From NCBI RefSeq assembly GCF_005434915.1, contig NZ_SKCG01000001.1, forward strand, positions 992,001 through 1,056,000: a stretch of 64,000 nucleotides of DNA, given 5' to 3'. This document shows positions 42,937 through 51,244 of the stretch, in pieces (within the stretch, counting starts at the first letter, position 1; each line of letters begins with the position of its first letter). The notes beneath the pieces are model-generated. The model searched no databases and was not told where the DNA came from. It saw nothing but the letters and a program-made list of their open reading frames with translations. The translations under genes and the position numbers were made by a program. This DNA is from Aurantiacibacter suaedae. Lineage in GTDB: Bacteria > Pseudomonadota > Alphaproteobacteria > Sphingomonadales > Sphingomonadaceae.

Positions 42937-44205
42937 CTAGCGCTTCAGGAAGTCTGGCACGCGCTCGGCGGCGGTAATCGCCTCGGGCAGGATGCGGTCG
43001 GCGACCACGGCGAATTCGTCGCCGTCGACCATCACCTCGGCCACGAAGCCGCGCGAGTTGTACGAACTCGCCATTGTCGCGCCATAGGCTCCGGCAGTGC
43101 GGAACACGGCAAGATCGCCCGGACCCACCGCATCGATATCGCGCCCGGTGGCGAAGGTGTCGCCGGTCTCGCAAATCGGGCCGACGATGTTCGCCACCAT
43201 CCGCGCACCGCTAGGGCGCACGGCATCGAAATCGTGCCAGGCGTTGTAAAGCGAGGGCCGCGCCAGATCGTTCATCGCCGCATCGACGATCACGAACGGA
43301 TCGCGGTTGGCATTGCGCTTCACCCTGATCACGCGAGTCAGCAGAACCCCGGCATTGCCCGCAATTACACGGCCCGGCTCGAACATCAGCGTCGCGTCCC
43401 AGTCCTTGGTGACGCGGGCCACCATGGCACCGTAGTCGGCCGGGCTCGGGTAGACCTCGCCCTTCTTGTAAGGCACGCCGAGACCGCCGCCGAGGTCCAT
43501 ATGGGTAACGGTGTCGCCCGCACCCCGAATCTCGCCGAGCAGCTCGCCGAGCCGCAGGAAGGCCGCCTCAAGCGGGGCCAGTTCGGACAGCTGGCTGCCG
43601 ATGTGCACCGCAAGGCCGCGCATCTCCAGCCCCGGCAAGGCCGCGAGGCGGGCGTAGATTTCACCCGCGCGGTCAATAGGCACGCCGAACTTGTTGTCCT
43701 TCTTGCCGGTCGAGATCTTCTCGTGGGTGCCGGCGTCGATATCGGGGTTCACCCGCAGCGCGCAGGGCGCCTTGAGCCCCTTCTCCGCCGCGATCTGGGC
43801 GAGCTCGACGCCCTCTTCCTCGCTCTCGATATTAAACTGGCCAATCCGCTCATCGAGCCCGGCAGCCAGTTCGCGCGCGGTCTTGCCGACGCCCGAGAAC
43901 ACGATGTCCGCCGCTGGAATGCCCGCCGCGACGGCGCGCGCCATCTCGCCGCCCGAAACCACATCGGCGCCATAGCCTTCGCGCCCAAGCAGGCTAAGCA
44001 CGGCAAGGTTCGGGTTGGATTTCACAGCAAAGGCAAGGTGCGGCTTGCGCTCGAGCCCGGCGAGCCCCTCGCGGAACACGCGGGCGTGGCGCTCGAACGT
44101 GGCGCGCGAATAGACATAGACGGGCGTGCCCACTTCGTCCGCGATGCGGGCGAGCGGCACGTCCTCGGCGAACATCTCGCCGTTACGAAGCTGAAAATGA
44201 TCCAA
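42937..44205 (-). CDS. lysA: Diaminopimelate decarboxylase
   Basis: Last step of lysine synthesis. The 422-residue PLP enzyme has the PLP Lys in LAFAVKSNPNLAVL, the motif MRGLAVHIGSQL, the glycine loop LDLGGGLGVPY, and the C-terminal substrate and PLP block GPICETGDTFATG. It is encoded six bases downstream of the LptM-like lipoprotein gene, an arrangement conserved across many proteobacteria. Confidence 0.96.
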   Translation of the reverse strand: MDHFQLRNGEMFAEDVPLARIADEVGTPVYVYSRATFERHARVFREGLAGLERKPHLAFAVKSNPNLAVLSLLGREGYGADVVSGGEMARAVAAGIPAADIVFSGVGKTARELAAGLDERIGQFNIESEEEGVELAQIAAEKGLKAPCALRVNPDIDAGTHEKISTGKKDNKFGVPIDRAGEIYARLAALPGLEMRGLAVHIGSQLSELAPLEAAFLRLGELLGEIRGAGDTVTHMDLGGGLGVPYKKGEVYPSPADYGAMVARVTKDWDATLMFEPGRVIAGNAGVLLTRVIRVKRNANRDPFVIVDAAMNDLARPSLYNAWHDFDAVRPSGARMVANIVGPICETGDTFATGRDIDAVGPGDLAVFRTAGAYGATMASSYNSRGFVAEVMVDGDEFAVVADRILPEAITAAERVPDFLKR

Positions 44206-44211
44206 TGTTTC

Positions 44212-44454
44212 TTACCCTTCGGGTGGGAGGTCGAACGGATCGTCCTCCCGTTCTTCGGATTCGCTGCGCAGTTCCACGCTGCGCTCGGGCGCAGCCTGCG
44301 GGTCGACTGCGAGCAACTGACTTGAGCTGGGCGGCTCGCTCGCACCATAGGGCGCGGGCGGCAAGGCACGACCGGGCGCGGGCTCAAGCTCGTTACGCTG
44401 GCCGCAGGCGGCAAGCGCAAGCGAGCCGGCGATCAGGAGTGCCGCGCGCTTCAC
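44212..44454 (-). CDS. lptM: LptM-like small lipoprotein
   Basis: An 80-residue protein with signal peptide and lipobox LALAACGQ (lipid-modified Cys near residue 17), then an acidic, Pro/Ser-rich disordered tail. The position directly before lysA is the same as for LptM/YifL lipoproteins in other proteobacteria, which help LptD mature in the lipopolysaccharide export system. The tail is longer than in E. coli and too variable to prove function. It overlaps argH by four bases. Confidence 0.72.
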   Translation of the reverse strand: MKRAALLIAGSLALAACGQRNELEPAPGRALPPAPYGASEPPSSSQLLAVDPQAAPERSVELRSESEEREDDPFDLPPEG

Positions 44455-45827
44455 GCGCCCATCCCCAATGCCAATCGCGCCGCGGCCACGCGTTTTCGCA
44501 CCTCCACCGGCGCGGTGCCGCCATGCGAGCAGCGCGCGGCCACCGATGCCTCGACCGAGAGCGCCTTGTAGACACGTTCGTCCACCCGGCCATCGATGGC
44601 CTGCAATTCGTCAAGCGACAGCTCGTCGAGCGCGCAGCCCTTGCTTTCGGCGAGCTTCACCGCCGCGCCGGTGATGTGGTGCGCCTCGCGGAACGGGATG
44701 TCCGCCTCGCGCACCAGCCAGTCGGCAAGATCGGTGGCCGTGGCATAGCCGAGTTCTGCGGCCTGACGCATACGCTCGGTCTTGAAGGTGCTGTCCGCGA
44801 TCATTCCGACCATCGCCGCGATCGACAGCCGCAGCAAGCCGTGCGCCTCGAACACCGGCGGCTTGTCGTCCTGCATGTCCTTCGAATAGGCGAGCGGCAG
44901 GCCCTTCATCGTCACCATCAACGAGGTGAAGCAGCCCATGATCCGGCCAGCGTGCCCGCGCACCAGTTCGGCGGCGTCGGGGTTCTTCTTCTGCGGCATG
45001 ATCGAGGAGCCGGTCGACAGACTATCCGCCATGCGCACGAAGCCGAAGGGCTGGCTCGCCCAGATCACGAACTCCTCGGCCAACCGCGACAGGTGCAGGC
45101 TGCACTGGGTGGCGGCGGAGAGATAATCGAGCGCGAAGTCGCGGTCTGACACGGCATCGAGGCTGTTGTCGGTCGGGCTATCGAAGCCGAGCGCCTTGGC
45201 GGTCATCTCACGGTCAATTGGGAAGCCCGTGCCCGCCAGCGCGGCGCTGCCGAGCGGCGAACGGTTAAGCCGGGCGCGCGCATCTTCGAAGCGCGAAACA
45301 TCGCGACTTGCCATCTCGTAGTAAGCCATGAGGTGATGGCCGAGCGTTACCGGCTGCGCGGTTTGCAGGTGGGTGAAGCCGGGCATGATCGAATCGGCGT
45401 GATTGTTCGCCTGCTCGACCAGCGCGCGACGCAGGGCAGCGAGCCCCTCCAGTGTCTCGTCGATGGCGTCGCGCACCCAGAGGCGAAAGTCGGTCGCCAC
45501 CTGATCGTTGCGGCTGCGCGCGGTGTGCAGGCGGCCCGCCACCGGGCCGATCAGCTCGGCAAGGCGGCTCTCGGTGGTCATGTGGATATCTTCGAGCTCC
45601 CAGTTTTCGGGAACGCCGTTCGCTTCGTATTCTTCCGCGACCTTGTCGAGACCGTCGAGGATCGTTTCCATATCGGCGCCGGAAACGATATTGCGTGCAC
45701 CAAGCATGGTGACATGAGCCTTGCTTGCGGCGATATCCTGTCGCCAAAGGGCTTTATCAAACGGAATCGAGGCATTGATTTCGCGCATGATTGCCGAAGG
45801 CCCTTCGGCAAACCGTCCGCCCCACAT
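44451..45827 (-). CDS. argH: Argininosuccinate lyase
   Basis: Final step of arginine synthesis. The 458-residue protein of the fumarase superfamily begins [14 protein letters not shown] and contains the diagnostic loop [19 protein letters not shown] with the catalytic Ser. [31 protein letters not shown] is also typical. The start at 45827 is only 19 bp from the divergent TlpA-like gene's start, so its promoter must lie within that gene. It is followed by the lipoprotein and lysA. Confidence 0.96.
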   Translation of the reverse strand: MWGGRFAEGPSAIMREINASIPFDKALWRQDIAASKAHVTMLGARNIVSGADMETILDGLDKVAEEYEANGVPENWELEDIHMTTESRLAELIGPVAGRLHTARSRNDQVATDFRLWVRDAIDETLEGLAALRRALVEQANNHADSIMPGFTHLQTAQPVTLGHHLMAYYEMASRDVSRFEDARARLNRSPLGSAALAGTGFPIDREMTAKALGFDSPTDNSLDAVSDRDFALDYLSAATQCSLHLSRLAEEFVIWASQPFGFVRMADSLSTGSSIMPQKKNPDAAELVRGHAGRIMGCFTSLMVTMKGLPLAYSKDMQDDKPPVFEAHGLLRLSIAAMVGMIADSTFKTERMRQAAELGYATATDLADWLVREADIPFREAHHITGAAVKLAESKGCALDELSLDELQAIDGRVDERVYKALSVEASVAARCSHGGTAPVEVRKRVAAARLALGMGA

Positions 45828-45846
45828 GGCGTTGGAGGAACTATCC

Positions 45847-46437
45847 TTGGTCAAACTGCGAAAATCCCCGAAATTGCTGGTTGTTTGCCTCGCGGCGCTG
45901 CTGGCCGGGTGCGATACCGGTGCGGAGCCGGACACGCAAGCTGCGAGCACCGAAGCGCAGGATGGTACGCTCACCGGAACGCTTGACCGCTCGCTGGCGG
46001 GCGAGGAAGTGCCAGAAGTGACCGTACGTCAGCCTGATGGCACCGAGCTGGCGCTGGCCGAGATGGACGGTCAGCCGTTTTTGCTCAACCTGTGGGCGAC
46101 ATGGTGTGCGCCCTGCGTGGTCGAGATGCCGCTGCTCGACGATATGGCCGACGAGTTGGGAGACACGGTGCGCGTGGTTACGGTGAGCGAAGACCTGCGT
46201 GGGGCCGAAGCGGTGGAGCCTTTCTTCGCGGACCACGATTTCGTCGCACTTGAACCGTGGATGGACCCCGACAACGCGCTCGCCTTCGCCTATGGCGGGG
46301 GCGCGGTACTGCCGCTTACGATCCTTTACGATGCCGAGGGCAAGGAGGTATGGCGGGTGATCGGTGCCTATGACTGGTCGACTCCCGAAGCGCATGAGGC
46401 CGTGCTGGAAGCGGCGGTAAGCACCAAAGCCGAATAG
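45847..46437 (+). CDS. TlpA-like thioredoxin-fold lipoprotein
   Basis: A 196-residue thiol-disulfide protein with signal peptide and lipobox LAALLAGC, so it is membrane-anchored facing the periplasm. It has a thioredoxin fold with the active site [13 protein letters not shown], and the cis-Pro region [28 protein letters not shown]. The TTG at 45847 is chosen because GGAGGA lies seven bases upstream; an in-frame ATG at 45826 would overlap argH. Roles in cytochrome c or copper-site thiol reduction are typical. Confidence 0.88.
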   Translation: MVKLRKSPKLLVVCLAALLAGCDTGAEPDTQAASTEAQDGTLTGTLDRSLAGEEVPEVTVRQPDGTELALAEMDGQPFLLNLWATWCAPCVVEMPLLDDMADELGDTVRVVTVSEDLRGAEAVEPFFADHDFVALEPWMDPDNALAFAYGGGAVLPLTILYDAEGKEVWRVIGAYDWSTPEAHEAVLEAAVSTKAE

Positions 46438-46509
46438 CTCGGTAAAACGCCGCATAGTCACACACCCTCTTTTCACGGTGCTAACCTTGCGCTAAGCGGC
46501 GCTCGCGCA

Positions 46510-46585
46510 GGGCGGTTAGCTCAGTTGGTAGAGCATCTCGTTTACACCGAGAGGGTCGGCGGTTCGAGCCCGTCACCGCCCACCA
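46510..46585 (+). tRNA. tRNA-Val (anticodon TAC)
   Basis: A complete 76-nt cloverleaf: acceptor stem GGGCGGT (46510-46516) with ACCGCCC (46575-46581), D-stem GCTC/GAGC, anticodon stem TCTCG/CGAGA with loop TTTACAC, anticodon TAC at 46543-46545, and T-loop GGTTCGAGCC. Discriminator A and an encoded CCA follow. It reads GTA and other valine codons. Confidence 0.97.
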
Positions 46586-46621
46586 GTTTCTCGCGGGAGG
46601 CTGGAAGCGCCTTTCCTCCCC

Positions 46622-47602
46622 TTACACCATCTGCGCCGCCGCCTGCCCCAACTCGTGGAAATAGCGCGCCATCGCATCCGACGATTTCTCGGTCAGCTGG
46701 ATGAAGGCACGGCGGCGGTCCGTCTCATCCTCGATCCGCTCGAGCAATCCGGCCTCGGTCATCTGCGAAATCCAGCGTAGCGCTGTGGTCGGCGGAACGC
46801 CCGAAGCGATGCACAGCGAGGTGACCGAGACGCGCAGATGCTCGGCGCGCGCGGCAGTCAGGTCGAGCAGCATATCCCAGGCCGGATCGGCGAAGAGATC
46901 GCCATCGAAGAACCGGGCTCGCATCTGCCTTTGCTGGATAATCCGGCGCACCAATCGCGGATCGGGTAGCGGTGGCCGCGTCGCGCGCACCAACCGCTCG
47001 CCATTGCACGATGATGAGGCGGCGGCCGGCTCGAAGCTGAAAATGCTCTCGCCCGATGACTTCGCCGTCTGATCAGGTGTGAGCTGGTCGATCCTTTCGG
47101 CAATGTGGCTGACCTGCTCCGTGATCCGCAGCAAGGTGCGCCGGTCTTCCTCCGACAGTTCGCGCACCCGCAGCCCCGACAGATCGGCCAACATTCGGCC
47201 GAGCGCTATGACCCGATCCGCCCGGCGCGGGTTGACGAGGATTTGAACCTCGCTCGCCGAACAGCAGCCATAGACCGCCTCGAGCGCATCGAGCGTGGTC
47301 GACACGATCAGCCGCGCCCCCGTTTGCGCCGCGCGCTCATCAAGCCTGCTCAGCGCGGCATAGCCCGCCCCGTCGAGATCGGGGCAATCGAGAAATACCA
47401 GTTCACCCAGGGGCCGCGGATCGCCATCGAGCAGCTCTGCAAGAGGGCCGCATTCGCGCAAGGCAAAACCTGCGATTTCCGCATCCTCGCGCAGATCATC
47501 GCGAAATTGCGCCCGATCGGAAAACACCGACAGCGCCAGCTTCATCCCGGCGCTGTCAGCGGCCATCTCATAGGTGAAATCGATTAAGGTGGCCTGACCC
47601 AT
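46622..47602 (-). CDS. Winged-helix regulator with N-terminal receiver-like domain, probable SOS gene
   Basis: A 326-residue protein. Residues ~257-290 (RVSVTSLCIASGVPPTTALRWISQM) form a MarR-like helix-turn-helix followed by the wing ERIEDETDRRRAFIQLTEK. The first ~130 residues look like a receiver-type alpha/beta domain (ALSVFSDRAQFRDDLREDAEIAGFALRECGPLAEL, LVFLDCPDLDGAGYAALSRL), but this resemblance is weak. A perfect LexA box overlaps its promoter. It may regulate genes during DNA damage. The family is not named here. Confidence 0.75.
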   Translation of the reverse strand: MGQATLIDFTYEMAADSAGMKLALSVFSDRAQFRDDLREDAEIAGFALRECGPLAELLDGDPRPLGELVFLDCPDLDGAGYAALSRLDERAAQTGARLIVSTTLDALEAVYGCCSASEVQILVNPRRADRVIALGRMLADLSGLRVRELSEEDRRTLLRITEQVSHIAERIDQLTPDQTAKSSGESIFSFEPAAASSSCNGERLVRATRPPLPDPRLVRRIIQQRQMRARFFDGDLFADPAWDMLLDLTAARAEHLRVSVTSLCIASGVPPTTALRWISQMTEAGLLERIEDETDRRRAFIQLTEKSSDAMARYFHELGQAAAQMV

Positions 47603-47629
47603 CTCTTCGCACTCCCCTGAAGTGAATGC

Positions 47630-47644
47630 GAACGCAATGAGAAC
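47630..47644 (-). promoter_or_regulatory. LexA (SOS) box
   Basis: On the minus strand GTTC-TCATTGC-GTTC, an exact match to the alphaproteobacterial LexA direct-repeat consensus GTTC-N7-GTTC. It lies over the -10 hexamer CATTGC of a promoter with -35 TTGACA, and 28 bp before the start codon, the position expected for repression. Confidence 0.85.
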
Positions 47645-47662
47645 AAATCAGGACCTTGTCAA
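47634..47662 (-). promoter_or_regulatory. Sigma-70 promoter of the winged-helix gene
   Basis: TTGACA at 47662-47657 is a perfect -35 hexamer; 17 bp further is CATTGC (47639-47634) as -10. Transcription would start about 20-30 bp before the ATG at 47602. The LexA box covers the -10. Confidence 0.7.
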
Positions 47663-47697
47663 GAATTCGTTAAGCATAAGCCCCGAGGCTAACACGA

Positions 47698-48987
47698 TCA
47701 GTCGGCGAAGGGATCGCGCACCAGGATTGTGTCCTCACGCTCAGGGCTGGTCGATACGCTCGCCACCGGGCACTCGATCAGTTCTTCGATCCGGCGGATA
47801 TATTTGATCGCCTGCGCCGGAAGATCGGCCCAGCTGCGCGCCCCCACGGTGGTGCCTTCCCAGCCGTCGATCTCTTCGTAGGCCGGCTCCAGCCGCGCCT
47901 GATCCTGCGCATTGGCGGGCAGGTAGTCGATTGGCTCGCCGTCGAGCGTGTAGCCGGTGCAGATCTTGATCTTGTCGAACCCGTCGAGCACGTCGATCTT
48001 GGTCAGCGCGATGCCGGTGACACCAGAAATGGCGCAGGTCTGCTTCACCAGCGCGGCATCGAACCAGCCGCAGCGACGCTTGCGCGCAGTGACGGTGCCG
48101 AACTCGTGGCCGCGCTCGCCCAGCCGCTGGCCGGTCTCGTCTTCCAGCTCGGTCGGGAACGGGCCGGAGCCCACGCGCGTGGTGTAAGCCTTGACGATCC
48201 CGAGCACGAAGCCCGCCGCGCCCGGCCCCATGCCCGAGCCGCTGGCGACCGTGCCAGAGACGGTGTTGGAGCTGGTCACGAAGGGATAGGTGCCGTGATC
48301 GACATCGAGCAGCACGCCCTGCGCGCCCTCGAACAGGATCTTTGCCCCAGCCTTCTTCACCTCGTTCAGCCGCTTCCACACCGGCTGCGCATACTGGAGC
48401 ACGAACGGTGCAATCTCGCGCAGCTTGGCGAGCAGCTCGGCGCGGTCGATCGTCGGCTCACCAAACCCGGCGCGCAGCGCATCGTGGTGAGCGCAGAGGC
48501 GATCGAGCTGCGGTTCGAGTTCGTCGAGGTGCGAGAGGTCGCACACGCGGATCGCACGGCGGCCCACCTTGTCTTCATAGGCCGGGCCAATGCCGCGGCC
48601 GGTAGTGCCAATCTTGCCCTTGCCAGCAGCGGCCTCGCGCATCACGTCAAGCTCGCCGTGGACCGGCAAGATCAACGGGCAATTGTCGGCAATCCCAAAA
48701 TTATCGGGCGTAATCGCTACGCCCTGTCCTTCGAGCCGCTCGATCTCGCTTTTCAGCGCCCAGGGATCGAGCACAACGCCATTGCCAACGAGGCTCAGCG
48801 TGCCGGTGACGATGCCTGAAGGCAGCAGCGAGAGCTTGTAGGTCTTGTCGCCCACCACCAGCGTGTGGCCGGCGTTGTGGCCGCCTTGGAAGCGCACCAC
48901 CACGTCGGCGCGGGTGGCCAGCCAGTCGACAATCTTGCCTTTGCCTTCGTCGCCCCACTGGGCGCCAATCACGGTTACGTTCGGCAT
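47698..48987 (-). CDS. purA: Adenylosuccinate synthetase
   Basis: First committed step of AMP synthesis from IMP. The 429-residue protein begins with [21 protein letters not shown], which contains the GTP-binding GDEGKGK loop, and has [12 protein letters not shown], the catalytic region. The C-terminal GTP-recognition segment [18 protein letters not shown] is also present. The start at 48987 is the family start. Confidence 0.97.
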   Translation of the reverse strand: MPNVTVIGAQWGDEGKGKIVDWLATRADVVVRFQGGHNAGHTLVVGDKTYKLSLLPSGIVTGTLSLVGNGVVLDPWALKSEIERLEGQGVAITPDNFGIADNCPLILPVHGELDVMREAAAGKGKIGTTGRGIGPAYEDKVGRRAIRVCDLSHLDELEPQLDRLCAHHDALRAGFGEPTIDRAELLAKLREIAPFVLQYAQPVWKRLNEVKKAGAKILFEGAQGVLLDVDHGTYPFVTSSNTVSGTVASGSGMGPGAAGFVLGIVKAYTTRVGSGPFPTELEDETGQRLGERGHEFGTVTARKRRCGWFDAALVKQTCAISGVTGIALTKIDVLDGFDKIKICTGYTLDGEPIDYLPANAQDQARLEPAYEEIDGWEGTTVGARSWADLPAQAIKYIRRIEELIECPVASVSTSPEREDTILVRDPFAD

Positions 48988-49091
48988 GGATAGAGTCCTC
49001 CACCCTGCCAAGAAAATCCGGGACGCCCTTCGACAGGACTCGGCGAACGGATTGGACCAGAAGGGAGCGCGGCTCCCCGAATGCGGGGGCG

Positions 49092-49119
49092 TCTTTAGCC
49101 GGGCTTGCCGCCGAGTCAA
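49092..49119 (-). promoter_or_regulatory. Candidate purA promoter
   Basis: TTGACT (49119-49114) and TAAAGA (49097-49092) on the minus strand, spaced 16 bp. The -35 lies in the loop of a small stem CCGCCG/CGGCGG (49108-49128). It would give a leader of about 100 nt before purA. Confidence 0.4.
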
Positions 49120-49216
49120 CAGCGGCGGGCCATGTAAGCTTAGGGCAGCCATGCGACGATAGCCACGTTGTAGCAAAGGGTTGCCTCACGCTCCACGAGC
49201 GGGCAGCGAGCCAGCC

Positions 49217-50077
49217 ATGCCGAGCCTGCGCACCATCGCCAATGTCCTGCTGGGCTATGGCCGCAAGGCGGAAACCCGCTCCGGCCAGCGCTTTCGCCAG
49301 CCGAGCCTAACGCTGGCCTATGGCAATCACCCGTTGCACGCGCTCGATGTCTATAGGGCAGCAGACAGCCCAAAGCCGTTGCTGGTGTTCGTGCATGGCG
49401 GAGCCTGGCAGTTCGGTGACAAGACCCGGCGATTGAAAGATGCCAAGGTGCCCTTTGCGCATGGCCTTGGCTGGCACTTCGCCGCACTCAACTTCCGCAT
49501 GGTGCCCGAAGTCTCCGTGCGGACCATGGCCGAGGATGTGGCGGCGGGGCTTACGCTGTTGTTCGCGCGGGCTGACGAACTGGGCATCGACCGGCGCAAG
49601 ATCGTACTGATGGGTCATTCCTCGGGCGCGCACCTTGCCGCGCTGGTGGCAAGCGATCCAGCGCTGCTGGGCGCCCATGGCTTAGCGCCTGGCGACCTGG
49701 CCGGCGTGATCGCGATTGACGGCGCGGCCTACGATCCGGGCGCGCCAAGCACCGGATCGGCACAGCTCCAGAAGCGTTTGCTTGATCCTGCCTTTGCCGG
49801 GGCCGATCTTGCTGCGCTGTCACCGGTGGCGCAGCTTGAGGCGAATGGCGCAAGCGCCCCGCCCTTCCTGATCATGCACACCGCCAGCGGCTTTACCGGC
49901 GCGCAGGCACGGCTGCTCGAACAGGCGCTGAAAAACTCGGGTGACCGGGTGGAGCGGCACGCGTTCCCCGGCACCAGCCCGCTCGCACATATACGGCTGA
50001 GCCGCTGGTTCGGGCGCGCAGGATTCCCACCCACTGTGGTCGCGCAAAGCTGGATCGAGGAAATACTCCGCGATTAA
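49217..50077 (+). CDS. Alpha/beta hydrolase (esterase/lipase, HGG-type)
   Basis: A 286-residue hydrolase of the BD-FAE/carboxylesterase type. It has the oxyanion motif LVFVHGGAWQFGDKTRR, the nucleophile elbow GHSSGAHLAAL, the acid region APPFLIMHTASGF, and a catalytic His in PLAHIRLS. The substrate is unknown. The start at 49217 has no clear ribosome site; an in-frame start 12 codons earlier is also possible. It is a single gene converging with hisZ, which it overlaps by four bases. Confidence 0.85.
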   Translation: MPSLRTIANVLLGYGRKAETRSGQRFRQPSLTLAYGNHPLHALDVYRAADSPKPLLVFVHGGAWQFGDKTRRLKDAKVPFAHGLGWHFAALNFRMVPEVSVRTMAEDVAAGLTLLFARADELGIDRRKIVLMGHSSGAHLAALVASDPALLGAHGLAPGDLAGVIAIDGAAYDPGAPSTGSAQLQKRLLDPAFAGADLAALSPVAQLEANGASAPPFLIMHTASGFTGAQARLLEQALKNSGDRVERHAFPGTSPLAHIRLSRWFGRAGFPPTVVAQSWIEEILRD

Positions 50078-51180
50078 AGCCGCTTAACCTCGACGCCTTC
50101 GAGCCGGTGCGAACAGCCCAGAGCACCAGCATCGTCCGCTTCAGACAGCGCGGCGAGCGTCCGCTTGCCGTCGGCGCGCAGCTTGGCCGCAATCACCGGA
50201 TCATGGCCGAGCGGCAAGAACACCTTCTCCCCGATGTCTTCGCCAGCTTTCACCGCCTCCACCAGTTCTTCCGGGTAAAGCGAGAATCCGGTCGCCACTT
50301 CGCCGCTGCCGCCGATGCGATAGGTGCCGCCCCGCCCCAGCTCTCCGCGCACGCCTTGCGCATAAAGCGTGAAACCGAACCAGCTCTGATATTCGAAGCC
50401 ATGCCGTTCTGTCGGGTCAAGCGTGAGGCGAGCGCGTCCATCGACCCGTGCGGCGATCTGCGAGATCGCCTCGATCCGGCTGTCGAGCACGCTGTCCTTG
50501 TTCAGCGCCTCCAACTCGGCCAGCGCCTCTGGCAAGGCCCCCGTGGCGAACAGCAGCGGCAGATAATCCGCCCCGCCCGCTTCGGTGAGCGCACCTGCAT
50601 CCTTCATATCCAGCTTGCGCTGCACCGCCTCGCGATCGGCCAGTGGCAGCGGACCGTCGGCGAGAACGTCGATCAGATCGGGCATGGTGAAATCGACAGA
50701 AATGCCGGTGGCCCCGGCAGCTTCAAGCGCGGCAATCGCGAGTTCGACGATCTCGCTCGCGGCGGCGACCGAATCGGTGCCGATCAGCTCGGCGCCCAGT
50801 TGCAGGTTCTCGCGGCGCGGTTCGAGCGCGGTCCCGGCGATCTTCACCACCTGCCCGGCATAGGCGAGCCGCAGCGGACGCGGCGCTTCGACCAGCGAGG
50901 TGGCAGCGATGCGCCCGACCTGCACGGTTATGTCGCCGCGCAGGGCCAGCGTGCGCAGGCTCTTCGGATCGACGAAGCGGAACATGTGGTTGCGGCTGAC
51001 CCCGTCCATCCGCGCGGCGAGCGAGCCTTCGAACTCGATCAGCGGCGGGCGCACCCGGTCATAGCCGTGTGCGGTGAGGGTATCGAGCACGGCCCGTTCG
51101 ATGCGCGTGACCGCAGCGGCGCTCTGGATCAGGCGGTCTTCGAGGCCCTCGGGCAAGAGGTCAGTGGTGCGGTCGGTCAT
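50074..51180 (-). CDS. hisZ: ATP phosphoribosyltransferase regulatory subunit HisZ
   Basis: HisZ is a class-II tRNA-synthetase-like paralogue that, with short HisG, forms the first enzyme of histidine synthesis. The 368-residue protein has LLPEGLEDRLIQSAAAVTRIERAVLDTLTAHGYDRVRPPLIEFE and the class-II motif 2-like FRFVDPKSLRTLALRGDITVQVGR, without a HisRS anticodon domain. The start at 51180 is preferred. hisG is not visible in the window. Confidence 0.92.
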   Translation of the reverse strand: MTDRTTDLLPEGLEDRLIQSAAAVTRIERAVLDTLTAHGYDRVRPPLIEFEGSLAARMDGVSRNHMFRFVDPKSLRTLALRGDITVQVGRIAATSLVEAPRPLRLAYAGQVVKIAGTALEPRRENLQLGAELIGTDSVAAASEIVELAIAALEAAGATGISVDFTMPDLIDVLADGPLPLADREAVQRKLDMKDAGALTEAGGADYLPLLFATGALPEALAELEALNKDSVLDSRIEAISQIAARVDGRARLTLDPTERHGFEYQSWFGFTLYAQGVRGELGRGGTYRIGGSGEVATGFSLYPEELVEAVKAGEDIGEKVFLPLGHDPVIAAKLRADGKRTLAALSEADDAGALGCSHRLEGVEVKRL

Positions 51181-51200
51181 GCAAGGCCCCCTAGCCACAA

Positions 51201-51229
51201 TGTCATCCCGGTGGAAGGCCGGGATGACA
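51201..51229. repeat. REP-like palindrome between serA and hisZ
   Basis: TGTCATCCCGG (51201-51211) and CCGGGATGACA (51219-51229) form a perfect 11-bp stem with a 7-base loop. The GTCATCCCGG/CCGGGATGAC arms are a common dispersed intergenic element in alphaproteobacteria. It lies between two same-strand genes and could attenuate read-through from serA into hisZ, although no T-run follows. Confidence 0.7.
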
Positions 51230-51244
51230 GTTGTACGTGCGGCT

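Noticed and set aside
46510-47602. Integrative element at the tRNA-Val gene
   Set aside because: No integrase, no repeated tRNA 3' end and no composition shift are visible next to the tRNA.
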